Program-made: the position numbers and the translations under genes
The notes under the pieces: model-generated
Databases searched by the model: none
Told to the model about the DNA's origin: nothing
The model's input: the letters and a program-made list of their open reading frames with translations, nothing else
In this document: positions 25,409-38,511 of the stretch, one piece after another
Layout of the letters: each line of letters opens with the position of its first letter
Position numbering within the stretch: position 1 is the first letter of the stretch
Origin: Mucilaginibacter sp.
GTDB lineage: Bacteria > Bacteroidota > Bacteroidia > Sphingobacteriales > Sphingobacteriaceae
Reading direction: 5' to 3'
Length of the DNA: 64,000 nt
NCBI GenBank assembly: GCA_031292485.1
Contig: JARLHA010000023.1
Location: 62,001-126,000, forward strand

Positions 25409-25988
25409 CGTGAATATTATAAATCAGTCAATTAATTATTTTCATTGATCAGGAGGATCATTTTTATGACAATTCCGTTGGCATATCCATAGCGAATGGT
25501 TTTTAATCCCCCGCGATAAGGCAATATTTAATTTACGCTATTGCTTTTAATCTTTATTGGGTCCCCGGGTTATGTTAAAAAGCGATTTCCTGTTTTCTTC
25601 GGCTAATATAGGATGCTTGTTTTGCCTATAGTATATATATAGGTATGATTTAACATCTTTTAACGGTTGGTTCATAGTTGATAGTTCATAGCTCATGGAA
25701 TATATAGGTTTAATTATAGCTCATTTACTCCTGTATATAATGGAAAGTTGTCCCTGCCAGCTTATAAGTGCAGATTCTATTTTAGGTCGATTTACTTTTT
25801 ATCCATTGGCGGTTAAATGTTCATGGATCACAGCCTTTGTTTTTTAGACGTACCTATATTAAATATAGAAATTAAGTATTGGGATTACCTGTTTTGCCAT
25901 CAACCATGAACTATTAACCATGAACTAAACTTTTTCCCGCTGATTTGCAAAGTGTTATCAATACACATGCAATTATTCTTACAAACCA

Positions 25989-26019
25989 TTTGCAAAATCA
26001 AAAACTGTGCTTACCTTTG
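25989..26019 (+). promoter_or_regulatory. rRNA promoter P1
   Basis: TTTG (25989-25992), 19 bp, TACCTTTG (26012-26019): a full match to the Bacteroidota promoter consensus. Confidence 0.75.
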
Positions 26020-26104
26020 CAGCCCGCAAACGAGGAAAGAAAAGTTGGAGAGGAAGCGGGGGAAAAGGAAGAAAAGCAGACTTTAAAAATAAAAAAAAAT
26101 AAAG

Positions 26105-26135
26105 TTTGCGAAATAAAAAAAGGTTTTTACCTTTG
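26105..26135 (+). promoter_or_regulatory. rRNA promoter P2
   Basis: TTTG (26105-26108), 19 bp, TACCTTTG (26128-26135). Same boxes and spacing as P1, 116 bp downstream. Confidence 0.75.
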
Positions 26136-26491
26136 CAGTCCCAAAAGAAAGGGTCGCCGAAAGGCAAAAAACGGAGAGCGATTCTCAGTTTAGAAAAAAG
26201 AAAAAGTAAAGCACTTGAAAGAGTGAAAAGCTATAAAAGTCCGCACCGTGAGGGAAGGATGAAAAGTTCTTATAAAAGATAGATAATCATGTAGCATAAC
26301 AGCTTAAAGAAGCTGAAAGCAAAAAGGGGAAAGCGAAGAGTTGTTAAAAGCTTTGGACTTTAAGCTTTGCGCTTTTAGCTAATAAAAGCAGGTTATGAGA
26401 GAACAAGAGAGAGGATACTGTAAAAAGAATAATTTTTTTACAGATTCTATTAATTAATAATAGGGTCAGGTAAATCAAACAACAACATTAT

Positions 26492-28014
<1,523 letters not shown>

Positions 28015-28085
28015 TGGAGCAGTATCCACAAAATCTCTTCAAAACCATAACAGCTAAGGCTGTTAGCTGCATGATCTATTTTTTA

Positions 28086-28170
28086 TATAATTATTGAATT
28101 GATGAATTGTTGAATTATTGAATGAAGAAATTCAATCGGTAATTCAGTAAATCAGTCATTCATTAATTAC
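28086..28170. repeat. TTGAATTATTGAAT hairpin after 16S
   Basis: Left arm of TGAATTGTTGAATTATTGAA units (28092-28126), right arm of AATTCAGTAAATCAGTCATTC units (28128-28168). A local stem in the spacer right after the 16S 3' end. Confidence 0.55.
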
Positions 28171-28230
28171 AAAAGGAAAACCCAAAAGATGAAGCCATCA
28201 TGTAGGGCCGGCCGCTGAGGTCAGGGACAC

Positions 28231-28319
28231 AGTTGGCAGTTCACAGTGGGCAGTAGGCAGTTAAGAGTTAGCACAATGCGAAGCTAAACTGGAAACTGCA
28301 AACGGAAAACTGCAAACTC
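28231..28319. repeat. GGCAGTT hairpin upstream of tRNA-Ile
   Basis: Left arm of GGCAGTTCACAGTGGGCAGT units (28231-28269), right arm of AAACTGCAAACGGAAAACTG units (28286-28319). Ends 5 bp before tRNA-Ile. Confidence 0.75.
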
Positions 28320-28324
28320 AATAA

Positions 28325-28399
28325 AGTCCCGTAGCTCAGTTTGGTTAGAGCACTACACTGATAATGTAGGGGTCAGCAGTTCAAATCTGCTCGGGACTA
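28325..28399 (+). tRNA. tRNA-Ile (GAT)
   Basis: 75-nt cloverleaf: acceptor AGTCCCG with CGGGACT, D stem GCTC/GAGC, anticodon stem CTACA/TGTAG with loop CTGATAA (anticodon GAT), T stem AGCAG/CTGCT with TTCAAAT. CCA is not encoded (CTAC follows). Confidence 0.96.
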
Positions 28400-28420
28400 C
28401 ATTGCGCAGCGAAGCTGCGT

Positions 28421-28492
28421 AAGTTGGCAGTAAACAGTGGGCAGATAGCAGTAAAAAACGACTGCAAACTGCAAACTAATAACTGCAAACTC
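28421..28492. repeat. GGCAGTT hairpin between the two tRNAs
   Basis: Same family as 28231-28319: AGTTGGCAGTAAACAGTGGG (left, 28422 onward) and ACTGCAAACTGCAAACT (right, 28461 onward). Confidence 0.75.
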
Positions 28493-28500
28493 ATTTTTAG

Positions 28501-28574
28501 GGGGGATTAGCTCAGCTGGCTAGAGCATCTGCCTTGCACGCAGAGGGTCAACGGTTCGAATCCGTTATTCTCCA
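28501..28574 (+). tRNA. tRNA-Ala (TGC)
   Basis: 74-nt cloverleaf: acceptor GGGGGAT with ATTCTCC, D stem GCTC/GAGC, anticodon stem TCTGC/GCAGA with loop CTTGCAC (anticodon TGC), T arm ACGG-TTCGAAT-CCGT. CCA is not encoded. Confidence 0.96.
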
Positions 28575-28579
28575 CGCTT

Positions 28580-28647
28580 TCAGTTGGCAGTAAACAGTGG
28601 GCAGTAAGCAGTTAAAACTGCAAACTGCAAACTCAGAACTGCAAACC
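28580..28647. repeat. GGCAGTT hairpin after tRNA-Ala
   Basis: Third copy of the spacer hairpin: CAGTTGGCAGTAAACAGTGG (left) and AACTGCAAACTGCAAACTC (right). Confidence 0.75.
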
Positions 28648-28655
28648 GAAAAACC

Positions 28656-28672
28656 GTTCTTTGACATATTGG
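28656..28672 (+). promoter_or_regulatory. Possible boxA-like antitermination site before 23S
   Basis: GTTCTTTGACATATTGG resembles the conserved boxA-like sequence in rRNA leaders of this phylum. Assignment by resemblance only. Confidence 0.4.
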
Positions 28673-28766
28673 AAGAAGTAAATTGAAAGAGAAGACAACA
28701 GTATAGAGGACTGTTAAGGCTCCGGAAGTTTAAAAGTAAAGAAGTACAGGAGTAAATCGGTAGTAA

Positions 28767-28802
28767 TACCAATGAACAAATGAACCAATGAACGAATGAA
28801 CC
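28767..28802 (+). repeat. Pre-23S processing stem, 5' arm
   Basis: TACCAATGAACAAATGAACC and continuing units. Complementary to 31745-31780 at 33 of 36 positions, bracketing the 23S gene. Confidence 0.8.
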
Positions 28803-28860
28803 GAAGGACGTAACAAGAATCAAAAAGCATACCATACGAGCAAAAGGCGTATGCGTAGAA

Positions 28861-31729
<2,869 letters not shown>

Positions 31730-31744
31730 ATAGCAGGTAATAAT

Positions 31745-31780
31745 GGTTCATTAGTTCACTGGTTCATTAGTTCATTGGTA
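31745..31780 (+). repeat. Pre-23S processing stem, 3' arm
   Basis: GGTTCATTAGTTCACTGGTT and continuing units; partner of 28767-28802. Three mismatched positions in 36. Confidence 0.8.
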
Positions 31781-31878
31781 GCAATACCGGTAAACAAATC
31801 GAATAGGTAGCTAATGAACCGACAAAAACTAATATTGTTGTTTTCTCAATCTACTTACTTCTTTCAATTATGTTTAAG

Positions 31879-32022
31879 TTTGTTCATCAGTTCAAGGTTC
31901 AGTAGTTCATTGGTAACTGCGGGGTAGTAAACAAAAGATGACAAACAAAATAAAAATACTGGTCAGGTACATTAGCCAACATGCTCATACCAATGAACAA
32001 TTGAACTAATGAACCAATAAAC
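31879..32022. repeat. TTCATTGG hairpin upstream of 5S
   Basis: Left arm of GTTCAGTAGTTCATTGGTA units (31879-31914) and right arm of TACCAATGAACAATTGAAC units (31988-32022). Same family as the 23S stem. Confidence 0.65.
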
Positions 32023-32033
32023 CAAAAGATATT

Positions 32034-32143
<110 letters not shown>

Positions 32144-32151
32144 TCTTAAAG

Positions 32152-32186
32152 AAACCCGTGAACATGCGTTCATGGGTTTTCTTGTT
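32152..32186 (+). terminator. rRNA operon terminator
   Basis: AAACCCGTGAAC, loop ATGC, GTTCATGGGTTT, followed by TCTTGTTTT. A 12-bp stem with one mismatch, right after 5S. The 260 bp beyond it (32187-32447) hold nothing recognised. Confidence 0.85.
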
Positions 32187-32447
32187 TTATAGCATTTTTT
32201 TAATAGCGATAATGGAGCCCTTTATAGGCGTCACAGCTTACGCAACGGTTTACAGGGTCCGTAGCTAAGCTTGTCAAACTCGCGCAATGTAAAAGCGCCG
32301 GTATTATATACCAGGGCTGTCAATTATTTAAGAAAAGCAGGCATTATTTTATTCCGCGTGTTCAGACGTCAGTCATTTGTTATTTAAAACAACTAAGGCA
32401 ATTGCGAATTCCAGGAAAATCTAATTGCTTACCTTCAGTCTTATTAA

Positions 32448-32684
32448 CTATGAATTCTTCTTCAAATACTCGTCTGTAAACTGGGCGATATATTTGTCCA
32501 CGTTATTACGGATCTCTTCCAGGTCGCGGTTTTCTACCTTGGCCAGTACTTGCATCAGCAACAGGTTGTTTATTTTATTATAAGCATAGGTTGAAGCGGC
32601 ATTACTTAATAGTTTTGCATTCAGGTCAATTACACGGGCTAACTGTTCAGCCTTCATTTTGTCGTTTTCTGTTAGATCGCTCAT
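32448..32684 (-). CDS. Small hypothetical helical protein
   Basis: A 78-aa cytoplasmic protein of no recognised family: charged N-terminus (SDLTENDKMKAEQLARVIDLNA), then predicted helices (NNLLLMQVLAKVENRDLEEIRNNVDKYIAQF). No signal or membrane segment. The amino-acid pattern is that of a real helical-bundle protein and there is no overlapping gene. The 230 bp upstream (32685-32913) are AT-rich, with no further feature seen. Confidence 0.55.
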   Translation of the reverse strand: MSDLTENDKMKAEQLARVIDLNAKLLSNAASTYAYNKINNLLLMQVLAKVENRDLEEIRNNVDKYIAQFTDEYLKKNS

Positions 32685-32913
32685 AATGGGTTATATTAAA
32701 TAAATTAGTCGATAACATGGTTTATCCTGCAAATAAAAACAATTGCCGCCGATATTGTTATATTTTTTTGTCACTTTATTGTTGAGATCGAAAAGCTGCG
32801 ATACTCAAATTTACGATCATGGCTTTTTAAAACCAAAGGGGATGAGATAATTTAATGGCTCGTTTTATACCCTTATTGGGATAATTTTTTGCCCTTAACA
32901 ATAGACAGATTCT

Positions 32914-34065
32914 TTATTTAAATTTTTGCTTATGTTCCTTCAAATATTGATACAGCTGTGCGCCTGCCAGTAAAAAGGCACCCGTACCATATACCTCGTT
33001 ACTTTGTTCAGTCACTTTATCAGGGCTGCCTCCAATTGGTTGCACATAGCCCAGCATTCCATCTGGCTGAACAGCGGCAACCATTGCCAGCCAGGCCTTT
33101 TTAGCAACCGGCAGGTATTCCTGTCTATTTAATAATCCGTGGTTTATGCCCCATAAAATGGCATAGCAGTAAAAACCGGTGCCGCTGCATTCTTTAATTG
33201 GGTAGCTCGCAGGGTCGAGTAATGAGGCATGCCAGCTGCCATCCGGCTGCTGCAGCGATGCGATCTTTGCTGCCATATCTTTAAAAAGGGCCACAAATTT
33301 TCCTCTTCCCGGATAATCAGTAGGCATGTTTTCCAATACCCGTGCCAGCCCCGCCAATACCCACCCGTTTCCCCTCGACCAAAACACCTTTTCGCCATTC
33401 TTCTCTTTTTTGTTCAGATAGCTGCCGTCCCTTGAGTAAAGATGCGCCTGCGGGTCGTATAAATAGGCTGTTGTTTTCCACCAAAGCGTGGTTGCTTTAT
33501 TCAGATACTTCGGGTCGCCGGTGGCTGAAGACAAATAAGCCAATGCCGTGGGCCCCATAAACAAGGCATCGCACCAGGCCCATTCACGGCTTTGGATATT
33601 ATTTTTCCACTCCAGTGATTCGTTAAAAGGCAGGGTTACAATACTGTCCGCCAGGTGTTGAAACGGTGCGATCATTTCGGGCCTTTTGTACTTCATATAC
33701 AGCAACGAATAAGTTTGCCCAACGCAATAATCATCAGCCATCAGCCGGTTATTACCTGTACTCCAGTTTACCTCATTACCAATTTCAATCAGTTTGTTGT
33801 CGTACTTTTCATCGCCGCTTGCGCGGCTCAGATCAAAAATACCAGTGTATAAAGCAGCATTTGTCCAGTCGTTTTTTTTATGCGTGAAGCCTTTGGTTTG
33901 CCAGTATTGCAATTGCCAGTCGCCAACCCGTTTCATTATTTTGAGCACGGATTGTGGGATAAAGACGGTGTCTTTGGATATTGAAGTTTTCGAGTAAACG
34001 GCTGTAGCAACAGTGTTTAACAAAAGGAGCATTACTAGTATTCTACCGGAAGCAAGATATTTCAT
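32914..34065 (-). CDS. Glycoside hydrolase family 88/105 (unsaturated rhamnogalacturonyl hydrolase-like)
   Basis: Exported 383-aa hydrolase, signal peptide about residues 1-25. GH88/105 enzymes remove the unsaturated uronic acid left by polysaccharide lyases. Family segments: RLMADDYCVGQTYSLLY with the first acidic residue, WAWCDALFMGPTALAYLSSATGDPKYL with the second, and FWSRGNGWVLAGLARVLENMP, the hallmark of YteR-like enzymes. ECSGTGFYCYAILWGI and NEVYGTGAFLLAG follow. Expected in the periplasm, acting on pectin-type oligosaccharides; no lyase or SusCD pair is in the window. The stop of the DUF1016 gene lies 8 bp upstream, so the two could be cotranscribed, though unrelated in function. Confidence 0.9.
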   Translation of the reverse strand: MKYLASGRILVMLLLLNTVATAVYSKTSISKDTVFIPQSVLKIMKRVGDWQLQYWQTKGFTHKKNDWTNAALYTGIFDLSRASGDEKYDNKLIEIGNEVNWSTGNNRLMADDYCVGQTYSLLYMKYKRPEMIAPFQHLADSIVTLPFNESLEWKNNIQSREWAWCDALFMGPTALAYLSSATGDPKYLNKATTLWWKTTAYLYDPQAHLYSRDGSYLNKKEKNGEKVFWSRGNGWVLAGLARVLENMPTDYPGRGKFVALFKDMAAKIASLQQPDGSWHASLLDPASYPIKECSGTGFYCYAILWGINHGLLNRQEYLPVAKKAWLAMVAAVQPDGMLGYVQPIGGSPDKVTEQSNEVYGTGAFLLAGAQLYQYLKEHKQKFK

Positions 34066-34073
34066 AATTGATC

Positions 34074-35135
34074 CTATTCGTTTTTTAATTCGTTTTCTAT
34101 TTCTTCGATAGTTGGTAAACTTGATTGCAGATTTCGCGGCAATGACCTGGTCAGTTCAAATTCTGAGATGCCAATTGGTTTATGAAGTCCCCTTAAAGCA
34201 TATTCAGCCACGACTTTATCTTTTGTTTGGCAAAGTATAAGTCCAATAGTTGGTTTGTCGATTTCATGTTTTATCAAATCGTCTACGGCAGAACAATAAA
34301 AGTTCATTTTGCCCGCATACTCTGGCTTGAAATCCCCCTTTTTCAAATCGATAACTATGAAACATCTCATTTTGAGATGGTAGAATAACAGGTCAAGATA
34401 ATAATCCTGATCACTTACCGTTAGTTTATATTGTCGCCCAACAAAAGCAAAACCAGCACCTAACTCTAGCAGAAATTTTTCAACGTGTTTTACAAGCGCA
34501 GTCTCCAGCTCTCGCTCAGTAAATGGCTGGGCTATTGTAAGAAAGTCGAATATGTAGGGATCTTTTAAGGTTTCTTTAACCAGATTAGATTGTTGGCTTG
34601 TTAATGTTGTTGAAAAGTTGTTGATAGTTTCTCCTTGCCTCAAGTGCAGATTGCTTTTTATCATTAAGGATAGGACATCTCGGCTCCAGTTATTTACAAT
34701 GGTTTGTTCTATATACCAAAAACGTATTTGCTTGTCTTTGATTTTTTGCATCAGGAGAATATTATGCCCCCATGGAATTTGGGAAACGGGTTGTTTCCTA
34801 ATTTCGATATTGCCGGAAATTTTATTATTCAATTGGGAAACAGGCTGTTTCCCAATTGAATCTGTATCGTATTCTTTATAAAGCTGAACCATAAACTTAA
34901 GGTTTCGTTCAGAAAATCCTCTTATTTCCGGCAACTCATTCTTAATATCATTTGCTAAACGCGCAGTAACTGTTGCGCCCCAACCTTGTTCGCCTTGTAA
35001 TTGATTAATTAGTTTTCCAATGTCCCAATAAAGGGCTATCATCTCAGCGTTGACTGACAAAGCAGCCTTTGCCTGGGATTTATGAATCCTTGTTTTTATA
35101 TCATCTAATAAAGATTGATAAAATTTAATCTCCAT
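34074..35135 (-). CDS. DUF1016/YhcG-family PD-(D/E)XK nuclease-domain protein
   Basis: Cytoplasmic 353-aa protein. N-terminal DUF1016 domain (about 1-150: SLLDDIKTRIHKSQAKAALSVN, YWDIGKLINQLQGEQGWG, GFSERNLKFMVQLY). C-terminal nuclease-like domain (about 200-340: ELGAGFAFVGRQYKLTV, YYLDLLFYHLKMRCFIVIDLKKG), with the D and D-x-K residues of the PD-(D/E)XK fold. A low-complexity stretch in between repeats KQPVSQ twice. Members are often found in variable or defence-related regions, but a defined role is lacking. The 283-bp spacer upstream (35136-35418) holds no gene. Confidence 0.9.
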   Translation of the reverse strand: MEIKFYQSLLDDIKTRIHKSQAKAALSVNAEMIALYWDIGKLINQLQGEQGWGATVTARLANDIKNELPEIRGFSERNLKFMVQLYKEYDTDSIGKQPVSQLNNKISGNIEIRKQPVSQIPWGHNILLMQKIKDKQIRFWYIEQTIVNNWSRDVLSLMIKSNLHLRQGETINNFSTTLTSQQSNLVKETLKDPYIFDFLTIAQPFTERELETALVKHVEKFLLELGAGFAFVGRQYKLTVSDQDYYLDLLFYHLKMRCFIVIDLKKGDFKPEYAGKMNFYCSAVDDLIKHEIDKPTIGLILCQTKDKVVAEYALRGLHKPIGISEFELTRSLPRNLQSSLPTIEEIENELKNE

Positions 35136-35418
35136 AAATTATTTATCCTGCCGATTTTTCGTCTAACTTAAAGAATGATTTGTCAGCTTCCAAAAATTTG
35201 ACAAAAGAGAAAAATGTCGCACCCCGGGTCAACTATCAATCAAAGATAGTTTAGTGTCATTTTAAATAGCTTCCGGGCGCGTATAGGAGAGTGTTTATTA
35301 CAACGGTATGGTATTGCTTTCGCCGCGAAGAACAATCTTTGCTGGATTTAACTTCCAAATCAACATTATTCCGAAAACGTCGCAAAAAATCCAGAATAGA
35401 ACATTTGGCACTCCGGCA

Positions 35419-36381
35419 TTAAAAAAGCCCTTCGATAATATCGTCAGCCGAAAGCCCTTCAGCTTCCGCATGGTAGCTGCGTACAATACGGTGGCGAAGT
35501 ATAGGTTTGGCAATAGCCTGTACATCTTCAATATCCGGAGCGTATTTGCCGTTGATTACGGCATGGCATTTGGCCCCCAATATCAAAAATTGCGAAGCAC
35601 GGGGGCCTGCGCCCCAGTTTAATAAACGTTTTACCTGAGGAGCAGCCATTTCGCCGTTAGGGCGGGTTTTAGCTACCAGTTTAACCGCATATTCAAGTAC
35701 GTTATCGGTAACCGGGATATTCCTCACCAATTGCTGAAAGTAGATGATCTGTTCAGCGCTTAGTAATTTTTTTACTTCCGTTTTTTGGGTGCTCGTTGTA
35801 TTTTTTACAACCAGCAATTCTTCCTGGAATGTAGGATAATCAAGGGCGACGTTAAACATGAAACGATCCAACTGGGCCTCGGGCAGTGGATACGTGCCTT
35901 CCTGCTCGATAGGATTTTGTGTCGCTAAAACAAAAAAGGGCTGCGCAAGGCGATGGGTAATGCCCGCTGCGGTAACCGATTTTTCCATCATGGCCTCAAG
36001 CAAGGCGGCCTGTGTTTTTGGCGGTGTACGGTTGATCTCATCAGCCAGGATGATGTTGGCAAATACCGGCCCCGGTATAAATTTAAAATTACGGTCTTCG
36101 CCCAAAATTTCCGACCCGATAATGTCTGAGGGCATCAGGTCGGGGGTAAACTGGATGCGTTTAAAATCCAGATCGAGCACCTGTGCAACTGTTTGTACCA
36201 GCAGGGTTTTAGCTAAGCCAGGTACGCCTACCAGCAAACAATGCCCGTTGCTAAAGATAGAGATCAGCACAAATTTAAGTACTTCCTGCTGGCCTACAAT
36301 TACTTTGCCTATTTCGGCGCTTATTTGTTGGTAAGCATGCCTTAAAGCATCAGCAGCCTCCACTTCGGTGCGGTGTTGCAT
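35419..36381 (-). CDS. MoxR-family AAA+ ATPase
   Basis: AAA+ chaperone-like ATPase of 320 aa. Walker A is GVPGLAKT, Walker B ILADEINRTPPKTQAALLEAM; sensor and arginine-finger regions include FVLATQNPIEQEGTYPLPEAQLDRF. The C-terminal lid ends in SADDIIEGLF. MoxR proteins usually act with VWA or DUF58 proteins; none is adjacent on the visible side. It starts 8 bp after the stop of the SurA-like gene, so the two form an operon, an arrangement seen in other Bacteroidota. Confidence 0.93.
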   Translation of the reverse strand: MQHRTEVEAADALRHAYQQISAEIGKVIVGQQEVLKFVLISIFSNGHCLLVGVPGLAKTLLVQTVAQVLDLDFKRIQFTPDLMPSDIIGSEILGEDRNFKFIPGPVFANIILADEINRTPPKTQAALLEAMMEKSVTAAGITHRLAQPFFVLATQNPIEQEGTYPLPEAQLDRFMFNVALDYPTFQEELLVVKNTTSTQKTEVKKLLSAEQIIYFQQLVRNIPVTDNVLEYAVKLVAKTRPNGEMAAPQVKRLLNWGAGPRASQFLILGAKCHAVINGKYAPDIEDVQAIAKPILRHRIVRSYHAEAEGLSADDIIEGLF

Positions 36382-36388
36382 AGGTGTT

Positions 36389-37789
36389 TTAAGGTTTAAC
36401 TTCGGCCGGTGTTGTAGTAGTCATACTCTCGTCAACAGGGCTTGCCCATCCCTTCATATTAGTGCACTGCTGATATTCGGGATCGATCTTAATGAAAGTT
36501 TGTTTACGCCTTTTCTGAAACCATTCGCTCACCTTACGGTTAATTTTATCATTGGTCGCATACTCCTTTATTTTCGGATAATCGTCAGTTAGGTTCATCT
36601 TATGCGCGTTGGTGCTTGATTTGAGGTACAGAATTTTATAACTTTTTTTTCCTGCAGCATCAGTAAACAACTGTGGCTTCGACATACTGCCTACTTTCAT
36701 GGTATCAACCATAAGTGCGATCTGTGGATCAAGCTTATCTGTTGGAATATAGGTTGTCCTTGTTTCTACGTCTGCGGCGTTCAGCATCATCCCACCGTTA
36801 TATTTTGTTTCTTTATTGTCTGAATAATAGGCGGCAGCGTTTGAAAAAGTTATTTTGTTATTCTTTGTCAAAAAGTCATAAACGCTATCAGCTTTTGCCT
36901 TTGCTCTTTGCAGGCTGGCCTCAGTTATTGTAGGCGTAATTAATATATGCCTTACATGTACCTGTTCGCCGCGGCGCTCTATCACCTGTAAAAAGTGAAA
37001 ACCAAAATCCGTTTCAAACACCGGCGAAAGTTCGCCGGCTTTAAGCCTGAAAGCCCATGCGGCAAATTCTTTTACAAAGGTAGTGCGGTCAGCAAATCCC
37101 AAATCTCCTCCCTGAATCGCTGAGCCTGGGTCCTGTGAGTACAGGCGGGCCAGGGCGCCCATGTCTTCACCCTTTTTTACCCTATCCAGCAAATCCTGTG
37201 CTTTAGCGCGGAAATAGGCTTTTTCGGATTCATTTAACTTGGGGTCAAACTGTATTTCACCCACTTCAACTGTTTTATTGATAACAGGCAGACTGTCTTT
37301 GGGGATGGTATTAAAGAATTTTTTAATGTCTTCAGGGGTTGTATTAATGTCAGCTGTTATTTTTTGTTGCATTTTTTGAGCGATCAGCTCTTCCTTAATA
37401 TCCGGGCGTATTTCGTCTTTATATTGAATAACCGACCGGCCCAAAAATTGCTCAAGCCTGTCCTGGCTACCGGCACGCTGTATCATGCCCCGCATACGGC
37501 GGTCAATATCAGCATCAACTTCATCATCCTTCACATCAATACTATCAATAATAGCTTGCGCCGCCAACAGCTTTTGCGTAACAAAACTTTGCGCTATCTG
37601 ACATTTTACAGCAGGGTTTGGCGGGCTACCCTGTGCAAGGTAAGTGGCATATTTTAACTCTATATCCGATTGCAGGATAATGCTGCCACCTACTACCGCT
37701 GCTATCTTGTCAAGCGTATGCTTTTGTTGTGCATTGGCAAAGGATATGAATAACGTAAAACTTAAAAAGACTAACCCAAACTTTCTCAT
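36389..37789 (-). CDS. SurA-like periplasmic peptidyl-prolyl isomerase
   Basis: Periplasmic chaperone/isomerase of 466 aa. Signal peptide MRKFGLVFLSFTLFISFANA. An N-terminal SurA helical domain (about 22-170: LDKIAAVVGGSIILQSDIELK, DEVDADIDRRM) is followed by two parvulin-type domains. The first (about 178-275) has YSQDPGSAIQGGDLGFADR and FGFHFLQVIERRG. The second (about 280-400) begins VHVRHILI and is less complete. It probably helps outer-membrane proteins reach the BAM complex, whose BamD gene is elsewhere in the window. Confidence 0.9.
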   Translation of the reverse strand: MRKFGLVFLSFTLFISFANAQQKHTLDKIAAVVGGSIILQSDIELKYATYLAQGSPPNPAVKCQIAQSFVTQKLLAAQAIIDSIDVKDDEVDADIDRRMRGMIQRAGSQDRLEQFLGRSVIQYKDEIRPDIKEELIAQKMQQKITADINTTPEDIKKFFNTIPKDSLPVINKTVEVGEIQFDPKLNESEKAYFRAKAQDLLDRVKKGEDMGALARLYSQDPGSAIQGGDLGFADRTTFVKEFAAWAFRLKAGELSPVFETDFGFHFLQVIERRGEQVHVRHILITPTITEASLQRAKAKADSVYDFLTKNNKITFSNAAAYYSDNKETKYNGGMMLNAADVETRTTYIPTDKLDPQIALMVDTMKVGSMSKPQLFTDAAGKKSYKILYLKSSTNAHKMNLTDDYPKIKEYATNDKINRKVSEWFQKRRKQTFIKIDPEYQQCTNMKGWASPVDESMTTTTPAEVKP

Positions 37790-37970
37790 GTATCTCGATA
37801 CTAATAAAACTGAGCCCGGTTTGCCGGGCGCGTTAAAAACTCCGAATTTCGGTAAAATTTATTAATTATGGCTGAACATTTAACCGGAATTGATTAGCGA
37901 CAGCTATAATTGTGCGAATATGCTGATAATGCGTCAAACTGTTTAGTTACTTTTGTTAAAATTTGTTAAA

Positions 37971-38507
37971 GTGAGAATAGAAAACCCTGTTGCTTTTAGT
38001 TTTATACTCCAGGACGACCTTTACCTGTTAAATAATGATAAAATAGTTCAACCCGTTGCCGAAATACCTGCCGCTGTACCTGAACCTGTTTTACAAGCGC
38101 CTGTACGCCAAATTGAAACGCCTGCGCTTAATTTTAATTACCTCGGCAAGCTAAAAAAACAATACCTCATCCTGGTTTTTTACCCTGGGCTTGAAGTTAT
38201 GCCAGCGCCCTATTTTACCGCGCTTGAAAATACGCTGAAACGCCTGGCCATTGAACTGGATGACGTGGCGATATTGAACCTGGCAAATTACAAGGAAACG
38301 GTGTTTGAGCAACTGTCAGCTTTTTTTAAACCGCAAAAACTGCTTATACTCGGTGGCCACGCCTTGCCGAAAGGGCTTGCAGCGCCACCCCTTAATAAAC
38401 AGGTACAGGTAGGTGTAGCCCGTATTTTATTCACTTTCAGTTTTGATGAAATGATGGATAACAACGATAACAAAAAAGTATTTTGGGAACAAATGAAACA
38501 ATGGTAA
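37971..38507 (+). CDS. Hypothetical protein upstream of rdgB
   Basis: About 178 aa from GTG at 37971; an upstream TTG at 37953 would add six residues. A TACTTTTG box (37948-37955) places the transcription start near 37961 and favours GTG. No recognised family. Segments: FSFILQDDLYLLNNDK, a proline-rich link, YLILVFYPGLEVMPAPYF, KLLILGGHALPKGL and ILFTFSFDEMMDNNDNKKVF. The alternating strands and helices suggest a small Rossmann-like or psi-subunit-like fold, which is a guess. It ends 4 bp before rdgB, so the two are an operon. Confidence 0.75.
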   Translation: MRIENPVAFSFILQDDLYLLNNDKIVQPVAEIPAAVPEPVLQAPVRQIETPALNFNYLGKLKKQYLILVFYPGLEVMPAPYFTALENTLKRLAIELDDVAILNLANYKETVFEQLSAFFKPQKLLILGGHALPKGLAAPPLNKQVQVGVARILFTFSFDEMMDNNDNKKVFWEQMKQW

Positions 38508-38511
38508 TACC

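Larger units (their letters stand above)
25409..26490. other. rRNA operon upstream region and leader
   Basis: No protein gene in about 1.1 kb. An inverted repeat of ATAGTTCATAG units (25668-25698) and CCATGAACTATTAACCATG units (25898-25928) encloses AT-rich DNA. Two rRNA promoters follow (25989-26019, 26105-26135), then a purine-rich leader of about 350 nt to the 16S gene. Short ORFs here are chance. Confidence 0.6.

Noticed and set aside
25945..26193. 82-aa ORF upstream of 16S
   Set aside because: Lies across both rRNA promoters and is lysine/glutamate-rich by base composition only.
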